A DNA stretch of 64,000 nucleotides from VRUE01 sp963702705 (GTDB lineage: Bacteria > Actinomycetota > Thermoleophilia > Solirubrobacterales > 70-9), in contig CAVPDR010000007.1 of the NCBI GenBank assembly GCA_963702705.1, forward strand, positions 248,001 through 312,000, read 5' to 3'. The notes under the pieces were generated by a model. The model made no database searches. It worked only from the letters and a program-made list of their open reading frames with translations, and was not told where the DNA came from. Within the stretch, counting starts at the first letter, position 1. Each line of letters opens with the position of its first letter. Both the position numbers and the translations under genes were made by a program. Of the stretch, positions 1 through 7,156 are shown piece after piece.

Positions 1-228
1 CGGCGGCTGCTCGACCTTGGCGACGAGCAGCGGCGCGATCAGGGCGGGGAGAAAGCGGGTGCCAAGAAAGAGCCCAGCGGTCGCCATGGCGCTGCCGGTG
101 CGGTCGAAGACGAGCACCGAGAGGGCGACGATCCCCATCCAGTCGCCGAGCTCGTTGACCCCGTAGGTCAGCGCCAGCCGCCTGAACAGCGGCCGTCTGA
201 GGGGGTCGGTCAGGCGCGGTCTAGGCAT
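1..228 (-). CDS. MFS transporter, N-terminal fragment (cut by window edge)
   Basis: The minus strand reads open from an ATG at 228 to base 1, giving 76 residues that begin MPRPRLTDPLRRPLF. The segment continues with FRRLALTYGVNELGDWMGI and a hydrophobic stretch, then FDRTGSAMATAGLFLGTRFLP, which is the usual first helix and loop of 12-TM major facilitator proteins. The gene runs off the left edge, so substrate and full length cannot be judged. The 12-bp direct repeat at 255-286 lies just upstream and could be its operator. Confidence 0.7.
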   Translation of the reverse strand, partial: MPRPRLTDPLRRPLFRRLALTYGVNELGDWMGIVALSVLVFDRTGSAMATAGLFLGTRFLPALIAPLLVAKVEQPP

Positions 229-254
229 GGCTGGACGCACGAACTACTGCATTT

Positions 255-286
255 ATGCACAAGTTTTCCTGCAGATGCACAAGTTT
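255..286. promoter_or_regulatory. 12-bp direct repeat spaced 20 bp, possible operator
   Basis: ATGCACAAGTTT occurs at 255-266 and again at 275-286, exactly two helical turns apart, upstream of the minus-strand MFS gene. A related inverted CAAGTTTGT string lies on the other strand near 304-318. Binding by a tandem dimeric regulator is an inference. Confidence 0.35.
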
Positions 287-443
287 CCGCCAGGTTGTGG
301 TACAAACTTGCCAGGCATTAGACGAGTTTCAGATCGCAGTGCGCAATCTGAGGGTTTCAATGACGACGAAGGGATTGAGCATGGGCTTCCATCACTAGAA
401 CTTTCTAACCGGGCGAGAAGGCTTCGCTCGCAGCCAGTCTTTT

Positions 444-468
444 AAGGGCGTCCCTCTGGGGCGCCCTT
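444..468 (+). terminator. Rho-independent terminator-like hairpin
   Basis: AAGGGCG at 444-450 pairs with CGCCCTT at 462-468, and the stem continues inward through CCC/GGG. It is followed by TGCTGTTTTC. It could end a small RNA starting upstream or attenuate the HD-GYP transcript. Confidence 0.45.
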
Positions 469-698
469 TGCTGTTTTCGGGGCCAGGGCGGCCCAGCCCT
501 GCCCGGAGGGGCGGAGAGAAGCTTTGGGCGATGCCTGGCAATGCGGCCAGGATCCTTGCGAGTGCAGGCCTTCCTCAGTACCTTGGACGGCCAAGTTGCG
601 TTCGGCGCAAGCCAGTCGACAAGAACGCAGGGAAAGGGCTGCGGCTCATGAATTAGGAGCCACGGCCAGTCTCCCCTCGGGCCCCCGCCAAAACCTCC

Positions 699-2108
699 AT
701 GGCTGACCACAAGCGTCCAACTCGTTTCGCAATCGGCGTGATGGTCGCCGGTCTGGCCGCGACTACCGCCGTCGGGGTCTGGGACGCCTCGGAGTCCAAC
801 TGGGACCCCGCCCTCTTCGGCGTGCTCCTCGCCTTCTCGGTCTTCAGCTACTTCACCGCGGTCTCGACCGAGTCCAAGGTCAAGGTCTCCGGCACCTTCC
901 TCGCCCTGGTCCTGGCGATGGTCTTTCTCGGCGGCACGCCGGCGGCGCTGATCGGCGTCACCGCGATGTTCGCCGGCTGGCTCGGACGCTGGCGCGACGA
1001 GCCGCACTACCTGCTCAGCAACGAGCTCACCTACGCCGTCTTCCCGCTGCTGGGTGGAATCGCCTTCCACGAAGGGATCAAGGCGCTCGGCATCACCGCG
1101 GACGATCCCTCGTTCTACCTGCTGGTCTTCGCCCTCTTCCAATTCGCCCTGGCGATCAACTTCGTGATGATCGCCGGCTACGGCTGCTACGTCGAGCGGG
1201 TCTCCTTCCGCAGCAAGCTGCACGTGCTGCCGCCGGTGCTGCCGTCCGAGTTCGCCAGCGCGATGCTCGCCGTTGCGGTCGCCTTCATCTACCACGTGAT
1301 CGGGATCGCCGCGATCGCCCTCTTCGGCGTCGTCCTGATCACCTTCCAGTACCTGCTCGGCCAGCTGCTGCTCTCCCAGCAGCGGGGGGACGAGCTGGAG
1401 AAGCGCAGCAAGCAGCTGGCCAGCTTCCAGGTCGGGATGTTGAGCGCGATGCTGCGCACGCTCGACCTGCGCGACCAGATGACCGCGCGGCACAGTGCCG
1501 CGGTCGCGCGCTACTCGCGGGCGATCGCCCAGCGGGCCGGCTTCTCGCGCCAGGAAGAGGAGCTGGTTCATATCGCGGCTCTGCTGCACGACATCGGCAA
1601 GTTCATCCTTCCCGACCGCATCCTCAAGGCAAACGTGCCGCTCACCGACGAGGACTGGATGCTGATCAAGCGCCACCCGCAGCAGGGCGCCCGCGTGGTC
1701 TCTTCGCTCGACGGCTACGGGCCGGTGGCGGAGATCATCCTCGCCCACCACGAGCGGATCGACGGCAATGGCTACCCGCGCGGCCTCGCCGGCGACGACA
1801 TTCCCGAACTGGCGCGGATCATCTCGGTCGCCGACACCTACGACGTGATGACGGCACGCGACTCCTACCGCACGCCGATGTCGAGCTACGACGCGATCGT
1901 CGAGCTGCGCCGCGTAGCGGGCAAACAGCTCGATTCGCGCTTCGTCGAGGTCTTCATCGAGCTGCTCGAGGGCAAGGACGTCTCCTTCGCCCACGGCGAG
2001 GCGGCCGACTTCGAGAAGGAGCTGGCGCTCGAGTCGCGGATCGAAGAGACCGCCGACCCGGCCGGCAACGCCAACCGCTTCGGCGTCCCGGGCGTAACCG
2101 TCGGCTAG
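699..2108 (+). CDS. Membrane HD-GYP domain protein (probable c-di-GMP phosphodiesterase)
   Basis: The 469-aa protein has an N-terminal half with about six to seven hydrophobic segments (residues ~8-230), a short coiled linker (QRGDELEKRSKQLASFQ) and a C-terminal HD-GYP domain (~245-430). Visible motifs are RHSAAVARYS, HIAALLHDIGKFILPDRIL, the HHERIDGNGYPRGL GYP motif and ISVADTYDVMTA. HD-GYP enzymes hydrolyse c-di-GMP to GMP or pGpG, and the metal-ligand residues are present. The membrane part probably senses a signal. A GAF-GGDEF synthase lies ~1.6 kb downstream on the other strand. The ATG at 699 has only a weak ribosome site. Confidence 0.85.
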   Translation: MADHKRPTRFAIGVMVAGLAATTAVGVWDASESNWDPALFGVLLAFSVFSYFTAVSTESKVKVSGTFLALVLAMVFLGGTPAALIGVTAMFAGWLGRWRDEPHYLLSNELTYAVFPLLGGIAFHEGIKALGITADDPSFYLLVFALFQFALAINFVMIAGYGCYVERVSFRSKLHVLPPVLPSEFASAMLAVAVAFIYHVIGIAAIALFGVVLITFQYLLGQLLLSQQRGDELEKRSKQLASFQVGMLSAMLRTLDLRDQMTARHSAAVARYSRAIAQRAGFSRQEEELVHIAALLHDIGKFILPDRILKANVPLTDEDWMLIKRHPQQGARVVSSLDGYGPVAEIILAHHERIDGNGYPRGLAGDDIPELARIISVADTYDVMTARDSYRTPMSSYDAIVELRRVAGKQLDSRFVEVFIELLEGKDVSFAHGEAADFEKELALESRIEETADPAGNANRFGVPGVTVG

Positions 2109-2114
2109 AACCGC

Positions 2115-2167
2115 CCGCCGACGGGCCTCAAACGTCCGCCATCTGGACGTTTCAAGCCCGTCGGCGG
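2115..2167. repeat. Inverted repeat, family copy 1 (arms GCCGACGGGCCTCAAACGT)
   Basis: Arms 2115-2137 and 2145-2167 are complementary at 21 of 23 positions around a 7-nt loop, directly between the HD-GYP stop and the next gene. The arm sequence recurs at 49176-49224. It is either a dispersed palindromic repeat or a terminator; no U-tract follows. Confidence 0.7.
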
Positions 2168-2184
2168 ACCTATACGGTTCGGCT

Positions 2185-3219
2185 ATGCGCGCCGTCACCT
2201 TTCAGGCCCCCGGCGAGGTTCGGGTTGAGGAGAAGGCCGATCCTGAGGTTGGGGCGGCCGATGAGGCGCTGGTTCGGGTCGAGGCCAGTGGGATCTGCGG
2301 CTCCGACCTCCACATCTTCCACGGGCGGGTGCCGGTTGAGCCCGGCTTCACGATCGGGCACGAGTTCGTCGGCACGGTTCTCGCTGCCGGCCCCGACGTC
2401 GAGCGGGTCGCCGTCGGCGACCGCGTGCTCGGCTGCTTCCACACCGCCTGTGCGACCTGTGTCCCCTGCCTGCGTGGCGACTACCACCGCTGCGACAACG
2501 GCCAGACCTTCGGCCACGGCGCCCACCTCGGCGACCTGCAGGGTGCCCAGGCCGAGCAGCTGCTGGTGCCGCGGGCGAACCTGACCCTGCGGCGGGTGCC
2601 GGAGGGGATGTCGGACGAGGTGGCGCTCTTCGCCGGCGACGTGATGGGGACCGGCTACCACGCCGTCGCCCACGCCGGCATGCGCTCAGGCGACACGGTC
2701 GCGGTGCTCGGGCTCGGGCCGGTCGGCCTCTGCGCCGTGCAGGCGGCGCTTGCCGGCGGCGCGACTCAGGTCTTCGCGATCGACTCGGTCGAGCAGCGGC
2801 TGGCGATGGCGGCCGAGTTCGGCGCCACGCCCGTCCACCTCAGCGAGGAGGAGCCGAAGCGCGTCGTCCGCGCGGCGACCGGGAAGCGCGGGGTGGACGT
2901 GGTGGTCGACGCCGTCGGCGATCCGGGTCCGCTGGCGATGGCGGTCAGCCTCGCCCGCGACGCCGGCACCGTCTCCGGCATCGGCGCCTACGCCGGCAAG
3001 GGCGAGGTGCCGCTCGGCCTTGCCTGGCTCAAGGGGCTGACCCTGCGGCTCGGCCTCGCCAACGTGATCGCCCACGTCGACCGCGTGCTGGCACTGATCG
3101 AGGCGGGCAAGCTCGATCCTTCGCCGTTGGTCACCCACCACATGACGCTGGACGAAGCGGAGGCTGCGTACGAGCTATACGACCAGCGCCAGGCTCTCAA
3201 GATCGTTCTTACTCCGTGA
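2185..3219 (+). CDS. Zinc-dependent alcohol dehydrogenase (MDR family)
   Basis: This 344-aa protein has the normal length and order for a medium-chain zinc dehydrogenase. The catalytic zinc region is GICGSDLHIFHG (Cys38) and TIGHEFVG. A structural zinc lobe with four cysteines lies in CATCVPCLRGDYHRC. The Rossmann motif is GLGPVGLCAVQ, followed by an acidic residue typical of NAD(H) preference. The substrate could be a secondary alcohol, polyol or glutathione adduct and cannot be fixed from sequence. It is flanked by long inverted repeats on both sides and looks like a single-gene transcript. Confidence 0.9.
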   Translation: MRAVTFQAPGEVRVEEKADPEVGAADEALVRVEASGICGSDLHIFHGRVPVEPGFTIGHEFVGTVLAAGPDVERVAVGDRVLGCFHTACATCVPCLRGDYHRCDNGQTFGHGAHLGDLQGAQAEQLLVPRANLTLRRVPEGMSDEVALFAGDVMGTGYHAVAHAGMRSGDTVAVLGLGPVGLCAVQAALAGGATQVFAIDSVEQRLAMAAEFGATPVHLSEEEPKRVVRAATGKRGVDVVVDAVGDPGPLAMAVSLARDAGTVSGIGAYAGKGEVPLGLAWLKGLTLRLGLANVIAHVDRVLALIEAGKLDPSPLVTHHMTLDEAEAAYELYDQRQALKIVLTP

Positions 3220-3334
3220 GGGCCGGCCCCGGCAGGGGTTCCACTTAACTTTTTGGATCGAGACGTTCTTGCTGGCGCCTCAAGGTGGACGCCCAAAAAG
3301 TACAAGACGTTCCACCCCTACCGGGGCCGGCCCT
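3219..3334. repeat. Long inverted repeat after the dehydrogenase gene
   Basis: Arms 3219-3239 and 3314-3334 match at 20 of 21 positions (AGGGCCGGCCCCGG at the outer ends). The interior contains ACTTTTTGG and CCAAAAAGT in inverted orientation plus GACGTTCTTG/CAAGACGTT, so the whole 116 bp could fold into one long interrupted hairpin. It may be a terminator or a small MITE-like element. Confidence 0.65.
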
Positions 3335-3350
3335 GAGGTAAGTTGAATAC

Positions 3351-3788
3351 GTGCGGGGGATGGGGATGATCGTGGCGGTCGTGGCGATGCTGGTGCTTGC
3401 CGACGGCGCTACGGCTTGTTCGTGTGCGCCGCAGGCTCCTGCGGAAGCTTTGGAGGAGTCCGATGCGGCTGTTGTTGCTCGGTTGGTCAAGGTGATGCCT
3501 CACGGCAAGCTGCATGCGGATTATCGCTATGAAGTGCGGCAGGTTTACCGTGGTGCAACCTCGATTGAGAAGGGGCAGATGTTGACCGTGCGCAGTGGGC
3601 GGCGCGCTGCTGCCTGTGCACTGCCGCGGCGGCTGAATCACGTCTACGGCCTCTTTTTGGCACACCGGCACGGCCGCTGGTTTGGCGGCATCTGTGGCGT
3701 GATCGAACCGCGGCGGTTGCGCCATGCGGCGCGGAACCGGGCCGGCGGCTCAGCGCGATCGTCGGTACAGCCGGTCCTTTGCGGCTAG
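3351..3788 (+). CDS. Small secreted protein, NTR/TIMP-like
   Basis: The 145-aa product starts with a hydrophobic signal (MIVAVVAMLVLADGATA) ending immediately before CSCAP. It continues with SDAAVVARLVKV, YRYEVRQVYRG and LTVRSG. A CSC start followed by a beta-strand-rich 'exposed to/flux of damage' pattern resembles bacterial netrin/TIMP-like (NTR) domains. This is recognition by pattern only. GTG 3351 is given as start; ATGs at 3360 and 3366 are equally possible. The last ~13 codons overlap the convergent GGDEF gene. Confidence 0.6.
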   Translation: MRGMGMIVAVVAMLVLADGATACSCAPQAPAEALEESDAAVVARLVKVMPHGKLHADYRYEVRQVYRGATSIEKGQMLTVRSGRRAAACALPRRLNHVYGLFLAHRHGRWFGGICGVIEPRRLRHAARNRAGGSARSSVQPVLCG

Positions 3789-4718
3789 CAGCCGTTCGTC
3801 CGCCATCGCGTGCAGGAGGACGGGGTCGTCGGGCCCCTGGGCGACACCGAAGGAGGCCCCGAGCGAGCCGTCCGACATTCCTATCTCGCCGACCGCCCCG
3901 CAGAGCCGCGCCGCCGCGAGTTCGGCGTCCTCCTGCTCGGTCTGCGGCATCAGGATCGCGAACTCATCGCCGCCGATGCGGAAGCCGTCATCGGCGAGCC
4001 GCGACTCGTCGATCAGGGCCGCAACCTGCTGCAGCGCCCGATCGCCGGCCGGGTGGCCGAGCGTGTCGTTGAGCCGCTTGAAGCCGTCGAGGTCGAGCAG
4101 GCAGAGCGAGAGCGGCCAGCCGAAGCGGTTGGCGCGGGCGATCTCGACCGGCAGGCGTTCCTCGTAGGCACGCCGGTTGAGCATTCCGGTCAGCGCGTCG
4201 TGGCGGCCGCCGTGGACCTCGGCCGCGAAGAGGCTGGCGTGGGACATGTGGGCGGCGACAAGGCCGCTGAGCAGCTCGAGCGTCTCGACGTCGTCGTCGC
4301 CGAAGTTGCCGGCCCGCGGCGAGTAGACCTTGAGCACGCCAACCGTCTCGCTTTGGTGGACCAGCGGTACGCAGAGCATCGAGCGCGCGTCGACCCGCCG
4401 GCAGGCCTCGGCGTCGACGCGCGGGTCGGCGGCGGTGTCGTCGCTGCGCAGCACGCGGCCCTCGGCGACGCAGAGCCCGGAGAGGCTCGACGCCATCTTC
4501 AGCCGCACCCCTAAGAACGGGGTCGCCTCGCCGGTCGTCACCCGGTAGACCATCTCCTCGCCGTCGGCGATCTCGATTACGCCGGCGCTCGCCCTGGTCA
4601 GCTCCTGCCCGCGCGCGGCGATCAGTTGCATCACCGCGTCGAGGTCGAGATCGCTGGCCGCGATCTCCGTCTGCGTTTGGATGATTGCCAGCAAGTGCTG
4701 ATTGCTCGGCTCGACCAT
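3750..4718 (-). CDS. GAF-GGDEF diguanylate cyclase
   Basis: The 322-aa cytoplasmic protein has a GAF domain (~residues 20-150, with SMLCVPLVHQSETVGVLKVYS) and a GGDEF domain (~165-320). The active-site loop FRIGGDEFAIL is intact, and the product-inhibition I-site RLAD sits five residues upstream. It should therefore make c-di-GMP from GTP and be feedback-inhibited. The signal for the GAF domain is unknown. The start ATG (4716-4718) lies inside a perfect 28-bp palindrome, suggesting autoregulation at the start codon. Confidence 0.88.
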   Translation of the reverse strand: MVEPSNQHLLAIIQTQTEIAASDLDLDAVMQLIAARGQELTRASAGVIEIADGEEMVYRVTTGEATPFLGVRLKMASSLSGLCVAEGRVLRSDDTAADPRVDAEACRRVDARSMLCVPLVHQSETVGVLKVYSPRAGNFGDDDVETLELLSGLVAAHMSHASLFAAEVHGGRHDALTGMLNRRAYEERLPVEIARANRFGWPLSLCLLDLDGFKRLNDTLGHPAGDRALQQVAALIDESRLADDGFRIGGDEFAILMPQTEQEDAELAAARLCGAVGEIGMSDGSLGASFGVAQGPDDPVLLHAMADERLLAAKDRLYRRSR

Positions 4719-4741
4719 TTACCCGATATCGGGTAAATGGT
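4714..4741. promoter_or_regulatory. 28-bp perfect palindrome over the GGDEF start codon
   Basis: ACCATTTACCCGAT at 4714-4727 is followed directly by its exact reverse complement at 4728-4741 with no spacer. It spans the start codon of the cyclase and lies 10 bp downstream of the stop of the upstream minus-strand GST gene. It could be an operator, or an mRNA hairpin that hides the start codon. Confidence 0.6.
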
Positions 4742-4750
4742 GCGAAAGGT

Positions 4751-5557
4751 TTAGCCCTGGGGGGAGGTCGCCGCCGCGAGCGCTTTCGCCGGCCTGCGGT
4801 GGCGGCGGAACATCTCTTCGACCCACCGGTAGCCCGCCCGCTCTTCGAGCGGCGCCCGGAAGCTTGCCATCCCGGCGGGCGGCGGTTCCTCTTCAGGCAG
4901 CGGACCCTCGTCGGGGAGGACCAGCGGGTAGAAGAGCGAGGCGGCGGTGAGGTCGGCGACGCTGAAGGAGTCCCCGACCAAGTACTCGTTCGATCCGAGC
5001 TCGGCTTCGAGGCGGTCGAGGGCAGCGAGAATCTTGCCGCGGGCCACCTCGGCGGCCTGCTCGCTTTTGACGCCGAAGCGCAGGCCGGTGTAGGTGCGGG
5101 CGTAGGTGACGGCGCCACTGCCGAGGCCGGAGACCGCGCCCGGGGTGCTGCGCGCGATCACCGTTGCGAAGCGCTCCGGGTCCTTGCCCAGCTCGTGGAA
5201 GGCGAGCAGGCGCAGGTGCGGTCCCAGTTCCTCGTCGAAGAAGTCCTCGAGCTCGAGCGCGCGGCGGCGCTGCTGCGGGTCGGCCGGGTAGAGCGGCGGC
5301 TCGGGGAAGCGGCCCTCGAGCACGGCGATGATCTCGGTCGAGTCGCCGATCCCCTGGCCGTCGATCTCCAGCACGGGGAAGGTCCTGCTGGCGCCGCGGG
5401 TCAGCCACATCGAGGCCGGAATGTGCAAACCGGGCACCGAGACGGCGCGGCGCTTGTGCGGGACTTCCTTGTAGTCGAGCGCCCAGCGCGCCTTCTCGTT
5501 GAAGTGCGAGACGGCGATGTGCCAGAGGGTGGGGCGGGGGTCGTTCGTTGCGTCCAC
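4751..5557 (-). CDS. Glutathione S-transferase family protein
   Basis: The 268-aa protein shows an N-terminal thioredoxin-like domain (LWHIAVSHFNEKARWALDYK, then TFPVLEIDGQGIGDSTEIIAVLE with the cis-Pro and the SST/DST glutathione-gamma-Glu motif) and an all-helical C-terminal domain. The C-terminal domain carries YLVGDSFSVADLTAASLF, the N-capping/hydrophobic staple region of GSTs. Actinobacteria usually lack glutathione, so the thiol partner may differ. The gene precedes the GGDEF gene on the same strand with a 32-bp gap and is divergent from phhB. Confidence 0.85.
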   Translation of the reverse strand: MDATNDPRPTLWHIAVSHFNEKARWALDYKEVPHKRRAVSVPGLHIPASMWLTRGASRTFPVLEIDGQGIGDSTEIIAVLEGRFPEPPLYPADPQQRRRALELEDFFDEELGPHLRLLAFHELGKDPERFATVIARSTPGAVSGLGSGAVTYARTYTGLRFGVKSEQAAEVARGKILAALDRLEAELGSNEYLVGDSFSVADLTAASLFYPLVLPDEGPLPEEEPPPAGMASFRAPLEERAGYRWVEEMFRRHRRPAKALAAATSPQG

Positions 5558-5584
5558 GATGGCTCCGTGTCAGCATAGCCCCGG

Positions 5585-5872
5585 ATGGCGCTTCTAGACG
5601 ATTCCGAGATCGAGGCGAGGCTCTCCGGCCTCTCGGGCTGGCAGCGCAACGGCGAGGCAATCGCCAAGGGCTTCGGCTGCGGCGACTTCGTCGGCTCGGT
5701 CAAGTTCGTCGAGAGCCTGGTCGAGCCGGCCGAGGCGATCGGCCACCACCCGGACCTGGAGATCTCCTGGGACACGGTGACGGTGACGATCTCCACCCAC
5801 TCCGAGGGCGGCCTCACGGCGGCCGACTTCGAGTTGGCGGAGAAGGTCGATGCCCTATCGCCGACGAGCTGA
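5585..5872 (+). CDS. phhB: 4a-hydroxytetrahydrobiopterin dehydratase (pterin-4a-carbinolamine dehydratase)
   Basis: This 95-aa protein has the full length of the family and its signature: GHHPDLEISWDTVTVTISTH followed by GGLTAADFELAEKVD. The paired histidines in GHHPDL are the catalytic residues. The enzyme dehydrates the 4a-carbinolamine formed by aromatic amino-acid hydroxylases, although no hydroxylase lies in this window. Its TGA stop overlaps the proposed CTG start of arfB. Confidence 0.92.
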   Translation: MALLDDSEIEARLSGLSGWQRNGEAIAKGFGCGDFVGSVKFVESLVEPAEAIGHHPDLEISWDTVTVTISTHSEGGLTAADFELAEKVDALSPTS

Positions 5873-6270
5873 AGATCGACGAGCGGCTCTCGATCCCGCT
5901 GGCCGAGATCGAGTTGCGGGCGAGCCGCTCCTCCGGCCCGGGCGGCCAGCACGCGAACGTGACCGCCTCGCGGGTGGAAGCGGTCTTCGACGTCGAGGCC
6001 TCGCGGGCGCTTGACGAGCGCCAGCGCGAACGGCTGACATGGCGCGCCGGCCCGGTGATCACCGCCGTCGCCCAGGACGCCCGCGGCCAGGCCCGCAACC
6101 GCGAACTGGCGCTGCGGCGGCTGGGGGAGAAGATCGCCGCCGGCCTGGCGACGCCGGCGCGGCGGCGGCCGACCAGGCCGACCCGGGCCTCGCGCGAGCG
6201 GCGCCTCGAAGAAAAGCGCCGCGCGGGAGAACGCAAGCGGGGCCGCGGCCGACCGACCGGCGATTGGTAA
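5869..6270 (+). CDS. arfB: ArfB/ICT1-type ribosome rescue peptidyl-tRNA hydrolase, CTG start
   Basis: The protein has the release-factor catalytic loop SSGPGGQHANVTASRVE and a lysine/arginine-rich tail (RASRERRLEEKRRAGERKRGRG), as in ArfB, whose basic tail enters the mRNA channel of stalled ribosomes. No ATG, GTG or TTG lies near the required N-terminus. A CTG at 5869 overlaps the phhB stop (CTGA) and yields MKIDERLSIPLAEIELR, matching the family N-terminus. I therefore propose a translationally coupled CTG start and a 133-aa protein. The function call is strong; the start is inferred. Confidence 0.85.
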   Translation: MKIDERLSIPLAEIELRASRSSGPGGQHANVTASRVEAVFDVEASRALDERQRERLTWRAGPVITAVAQDARGQARNRELALRRLGEKIAAGLATPARRRPTRPTRASRERRLEEKRRAGERKRGRGRPTGDW

Positions 6271-6338
6271 ACGAGTCCTCGAAAACTTGCGTTCAACACG
6301 GATTTTCGCGGTCTCGCGAATCCTGGGAGACTCGCGTC

Positions 6339-6689
6339 GTGGCCAAGCGCAAGAAGAAGCGGGCGCCGAAGCAGAAGGCGAGGACGGTCGATTACGTCGA
6401 CGGCGAGGGCAACGTGCTCAGCTTGCGCGAGTCGCTCAGCGCCGGCACGATCGCCAAGCTCGGCGAGGGCCCGGCGACGGCGGCGACCTCGCAGGAGGAC
6501 GCCTGGCGCCGCCGCTCGGAGCTGCTCTTCGAGCGGCTCGCGGTGGGTTGGGAGATCGCCGGCCTGCCGCTGAGCGACCAGAAGATGCTGCTCGGCCGCT
6601 ACCGGATGGCGGACGCGGCGACCCAGCAGTGGGTGCGAGAGACGATCGCCGAGCACGTCGAGCGGTATATCCCCGAGCTCGCCGGGTAG
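6339..6689 (+). CDS. Conserved hypothetical protein, 116 aa
   Basis: A GTG at 6339 opens a 116-aa soluble protein with a very basic N-terminus (MAKRKKKRAPKQKARTVDYV), followed by a mostly helical body ending AEHVERYIPELAG. No family is recognised. The frame extends further upstream without support. It lies between arfB and a VOC protein on the same strand. Confidence 0.6.
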   Translation: MAKRKKKRAPKQKARTVDYVDGEGNVLSLRESLSAGTIAKLGEGPATAATSQEDAWRRRSELLFERLAVGWEIAGLPLSDQKMLLGRYRMADAATQQWVRETIAEHVERYIPELAG

Positions 6690-6716
6690 CTCAGAGGAAC
6701 ACAACGAAAGGTGGGC

Positions 6717-7100
6717 ATGTTCGCGAACACGAAAGCGACCAACGGATTCGCCGTCGACGACATCGAGGCGGCGAAGGGGTTCTACGGCGAGACCCTGGGG
6801 CTTGGGGTCACGGTGCTGAGCGAGGAGTTCGGCGTCACCTCGATCCAGCTGGCCGGCGGCCGCGACACCCTGATGTACGCCAAGCCCGACTTCGAGCCCG
6901 CCACCTACACGATCCTCAACTTCGAAGTCGACGACATCGACGCGGCGGTTGACGAGCTCGCCTCGAAGGGGGTCTCCTTCGAGCGCTACGAGGGCTTCGA
7001 GCAGGACGAGAAGGGCATCGCCCGCGGCCAGGGGCCGGACATCGCCTGGTTCAAGGACCCGGCGGGAAACATCCTCGCGGTGCTACAGCAGACTGCCTAG
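6717..7100 (+). CDS. VOC (glyoxalase/bleomycin-resistance fold) family protein
   Basis: The 127-aa single-module protein begins MFANTKATNGFAVDDIEAAK, has the GFYGETLGL motif of vicinal-oxygen-chelate proteins, and ends with IAWFKDPAGNILAVLQQ. Proteins of this length usually dimerise to form the metal site. The substrate is unknown. ATG 6717 with AAAGGTG upstream is preferred over GTG 6711. Confidence 0.85.
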   Translation: MFANTKATNGFAVDDIEAAKGFYGETLGLGVTVLSEEFGVTSIQLAGGRDTLMYAKPDFEPATYTILNFEVDDIDAAVDELASKGVSFERYEGFEQDEKGIARGQGPDIAWFKDPAGNILAVLQQTA

Positions 7101-7108
7101 AAGATCAG

Positions 7109-7144
7109 TCGATTAGACGATTAGACGTTTAATCGTCTAATCGA
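7109..7144. promoter_or_regulatory. 15-bp inverted repeat before the Fic gene
   Basis: TCGATTAGACGATTA (7109-7123) and TAATCGTCTAATCGA (7130-7144) are perfect inverted arms with a 6-nt spacer, ending 12 bp before the fic start. The A/T-rich sequence contrasts with its surroundings. It could be an operator for the winged-helix domain of the Fic protein, or a terminator for the VOC gene. Confidence 0.55.
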
Positions 7145-7156
7145 TAGAATCACGGC

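Larger units (their letters stand above)
229..698. other. 470-bp intergenic region before the HD-GYP gene
   Basis: Apart from the direct repeat at 255-286 and the hairpin at 444-468 I see no convincing gene. Short open frames (227-445, 468-656, 524-706) have no ribosome site or recognisable product. I looked for a c-di-GMP riboswitch, because the next gene degrades c-di-GMP, but found no acceptable GEMM core. The region may be a long leader or carry an unrecognised small RNA ending at the hairpin. Confidence 0.4.

Noticed and set aside
229..698. Possible c-di-GMP riboswitch before the HD-GYP gene
   Set aside because: A GEMM-like ACGCA string is present, but the conserved core and tetraloop-receptor elements are not, so no riboswitch is claimed.
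405..2198. 597-aa minus-strand frame opposite the HD-GYP gene
   Set aside because: No recognisable domain. The plus-strand HD-GYP motifs are unambiguous.
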